Shown here: in pieces, positions 5,608 through 6,817 of the stretch
Layout of the letters: each line of letters begins with the position of its first letter
Position numbering within the stretch: the first letter of the stretch is position 1
Program-made: the position numbers and the translations under genes
Assembly: GCA_964473045.1 (NCBI GenBank)
Contig: CAYYMX010000074.1
Span: forward strand, 1-6,817
Source of the DNA: CAYYMX01 sp964473045
Lineage (GTDB): Bacteria > Pseudomonadota > Alphaproteobacteria > Methylaequorales > Methylaequoraceae
Length of the DNA: 6,817 nucleotides
Direction of reading: 5' to 3'
Notes under the pieces: generated by a model
Seen by the model: only the letters and a program-made list of their open reading frames with translations
The model's database searches: none
What the model was told of the DNA's origin: nothing

Positions 5608-6817
5608 CTACCACTTTTTTTCAAATTTGTGTCTAACAAATACTGCAAAACCATTCATTAAAACTAAGAAAGCAAGAAGAACCATTACTCCCGCGGCAGT
5701 AAGTTCTATGAACCCTCTTGCCGCAGTGCTTTTCCACAAGTAAATTTGTACAGGTAAAACGGTAGCAGATTCAAAAATTGAAGAAGGTATGTCAACTATG
5801 AAAGCAACCATCCCTACCATCAGAAGGGGAGCAGACTCACCTAACGCTCGAGATAGACCAATAATTGTTCCTGTCATAATCCCTGGAATTGCCAAAGGCA
5901 AAACATGATGTTTTACAGCCTGAAACTTTGTTGCACCCAAGCCAATTGCCGCCTCTCTTATAGACTGAGGAACGCTTTTAAGAGAAACCCTTGTGGCAAT
6001 AATTATAGTTGGAAGAGTCATAAGTGCTAAGACCATTCCACCTACGATTGGAGCAGATCTTGGAAAATTCATTAAATTCAAAAATATTGATAGCCCTAAA
6101 AGACCAAAAATTACGGATGGTACTGCCGCAAGGTTATTAATATTAATCTCAACAAAATCAGTAAACTTATTTTTTGGAGCCAGTTCTTCTAAAAACACCC
6201 CTGCTGCCACGGCTACAGGAAATGATAAAAGTAGTGTTACAAAAAGGGTGAAGAATGAACCAACAACGGATCCCAAAATACCAGCTTGTTCTGCTTCAGT
6301 TGAGTCAGCCGTAAAGAAGAAATTTTTGTTGTAGCCAGATTTTAAATCATTGTTTGCTCTCAGCTTTTTAATCCATTTAAGCTCAATGTTGGAGACAAGC
6401 CTATCATCTTCGGAAAGTTTTTCCATCTTAGGGTTTTTATTTATTACATCAATTGTTGATGATGCTAAAAGCCATATTTTTTTTTTTTGTCCAATTAAAT
6501 TTTTTTCATTTAAAACTATTTTTAGAAGATTTTCTTCCTCGGAGTTTGAGATGAACTTTGAAAGTTTCCTAAGATCCTTTTTTTCGGTAACGGTAGGAAA
6601 ATACTTTTTTAATGATCTATCAATGATTTTTTTAAAATTAGCAAATCTTATATCTTCATCGCTTTGGCTGTTTTTTGGATCAATAATTTCTGGATCAAAA
6701 AACACTTCAAGCTTTATATATGTGCTAAAAAAAGCTTTTTTCCCTTGAATTACTATTGTTGATAAAATTATAAAAAGAAACAAAACAGCAAGTGCAATCC
6801 CAAACATTCCATAATAT
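5608..6817 (-). CDS. pstA: Phosphate ABC transporter permease PstA, with large N-terminal insertion; 5' end beyond the right edge
   Basis: Inner-membrane permease subunit that, with PstC, forms the phosphate channel. The frame stays open to the right edge (Tyr-Tyr-Gly precede the ATG at 6807). Related proteins have residues before this first membrane helix, so the start is probably outside the window. Counting from the ATG at 6807, there is a membrane helix at about 3-20. A hydrophilic, lysine-rich segment of about 150 residues (21-170) follows, corresponding to the DUF3333-type insertion of alphaproteobacterial PstA. The binding-protein-dependent permease core (175-399) has further hydrophobic segments near 177-205, 227-246, 253-273, 306-338 and 370-392. 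The cytoplasmic EAA loop, which docks on PstB, is SIREAAIGLGATKFQAV, with LP at 303-304. SRALGESAPLLMVG (319-332) is a strong PstA mark. A run of 12 A on the coding strand (6477-6488) leaves the frame intact. It is the first gene visible of the pstA-pstB-phoU-phoB operon. Confidence 0.93.
   Translation of the reverse strand, partial: YYGMFGIALAVLFLFIILSTIVIQGKKAFFSTYIKLEVFFDPEIIDPKNSQSDEDIRFANFKKIIDRSLKKYFPTVTEKKDLRKLSKFISNSEEENLLKIVLNEKNLIGQKKKIWLLASSTIDVINKNPKMEKLSEDDRLVSNIELKWIKKLRANNDLKSGYNKNFFFTADSTEAEQAGILGSVVGSFFTLFVTLLLSFPVAVAAGVFLEELAPKNKFTDFVEININNLAAVPSVIFGLLGLSIFLNLMNFPRSAPIVGGMVLALMTLPTIIIATRVSLKSVPQSIREAAIGLGATKFQAVKHHVLPLAIPGIMTGTIIGLSRALGESAPLLMVGMVAFIVDIPSSIFESATVLPVQIYLWKSTAARGFIELTAAGVMVLLAFLVLMNGFAVFVRHKFEKKW

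Noticed and set aside
5871..5877. CTGTCAT, matching a Pho-box half-site
   Set aside because: It lies within the pstA coding region, and no second half-site occurs at the required 11-bp spacing on either side.
5993..6748. Open frames on the plus strand opposite pstA
   Set aside because: They are antisense to a well-supported pstA, show no recognisable domain, and have the low-complexity serine- and phenylalanine-rich make-up typical of shadow frames.

Overview
The window is strongly AT-rich, with many A and T homopolymers. It carries six protein genes, closely packed, in two convergent transcription units. The gene order pstA-pstB-phoU-phoB, a PstA with a large extra-cytoplasmic insertion near its N-terminus (as in the DUF3333-containing PstA proteins of Alphaproteobacteria), and a GARP-type PfkB/adenosine kinase next to nth all suggest an alphaproteobacterium with a small, low-GC genome. 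A marine SAR11-like or HIMB59-like lineage fits best. The class is a fairly firm inference from gene order and domain build; the lineage is only a guess from base composition.

Left part, plus strand (1-1527): the 3' part of nth (endonuclease III, base-excision repair) runs in from the left edge. It overlaps by 8 bp a complete PfkB-family sugar/nucleoside kinase that resembles bacterial adenosine kinases. The two look translationally coupled. A 13-bp gap then separates the kinase stop codon from the stop of the convergent gene.

Middle and right part, minus strand, read from right to left (6817-1541): pstA (5' end beyond the right edge), pstB, phoU and phoB form a tight phosphate-uptake and control operon with gaps of 17, 1 and 2 bp. 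PstA and PstB are the membrane channel and ATPase of the high-affinity phosphate importer. PhoU links the transporter's state to the PhoR sensor kinase, and PhoB is the DNA-binding response regulator. pstS, pstC and phoR are not in the window; they may lie to the right.

After phoB and a 51-bp gap, on the same strand, comes a long gene for a two-domain glycosyltransferase. It has an N-terminal GT2 (GT-A fold) domain and a C-terminal GT9 (heptosyltransferase-like, GT-B fold) domain. This is the least ordinary gene here. Its job is probably cell-surface polysaccharide or LPS assembly, and its position leaves open a link to phosphate status.

No RNA gene, CRISPR array, insertion sequence, integration site or origin is visible, and no gene-free stretch exceeds about 50 bp. 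I do not see a new multi-gene system. The points worth a second look are the GT2-GT9 fusion and its place behind phoB, the PstA insertion, the missing phoR, and a few start, terminator and homopolymer details.
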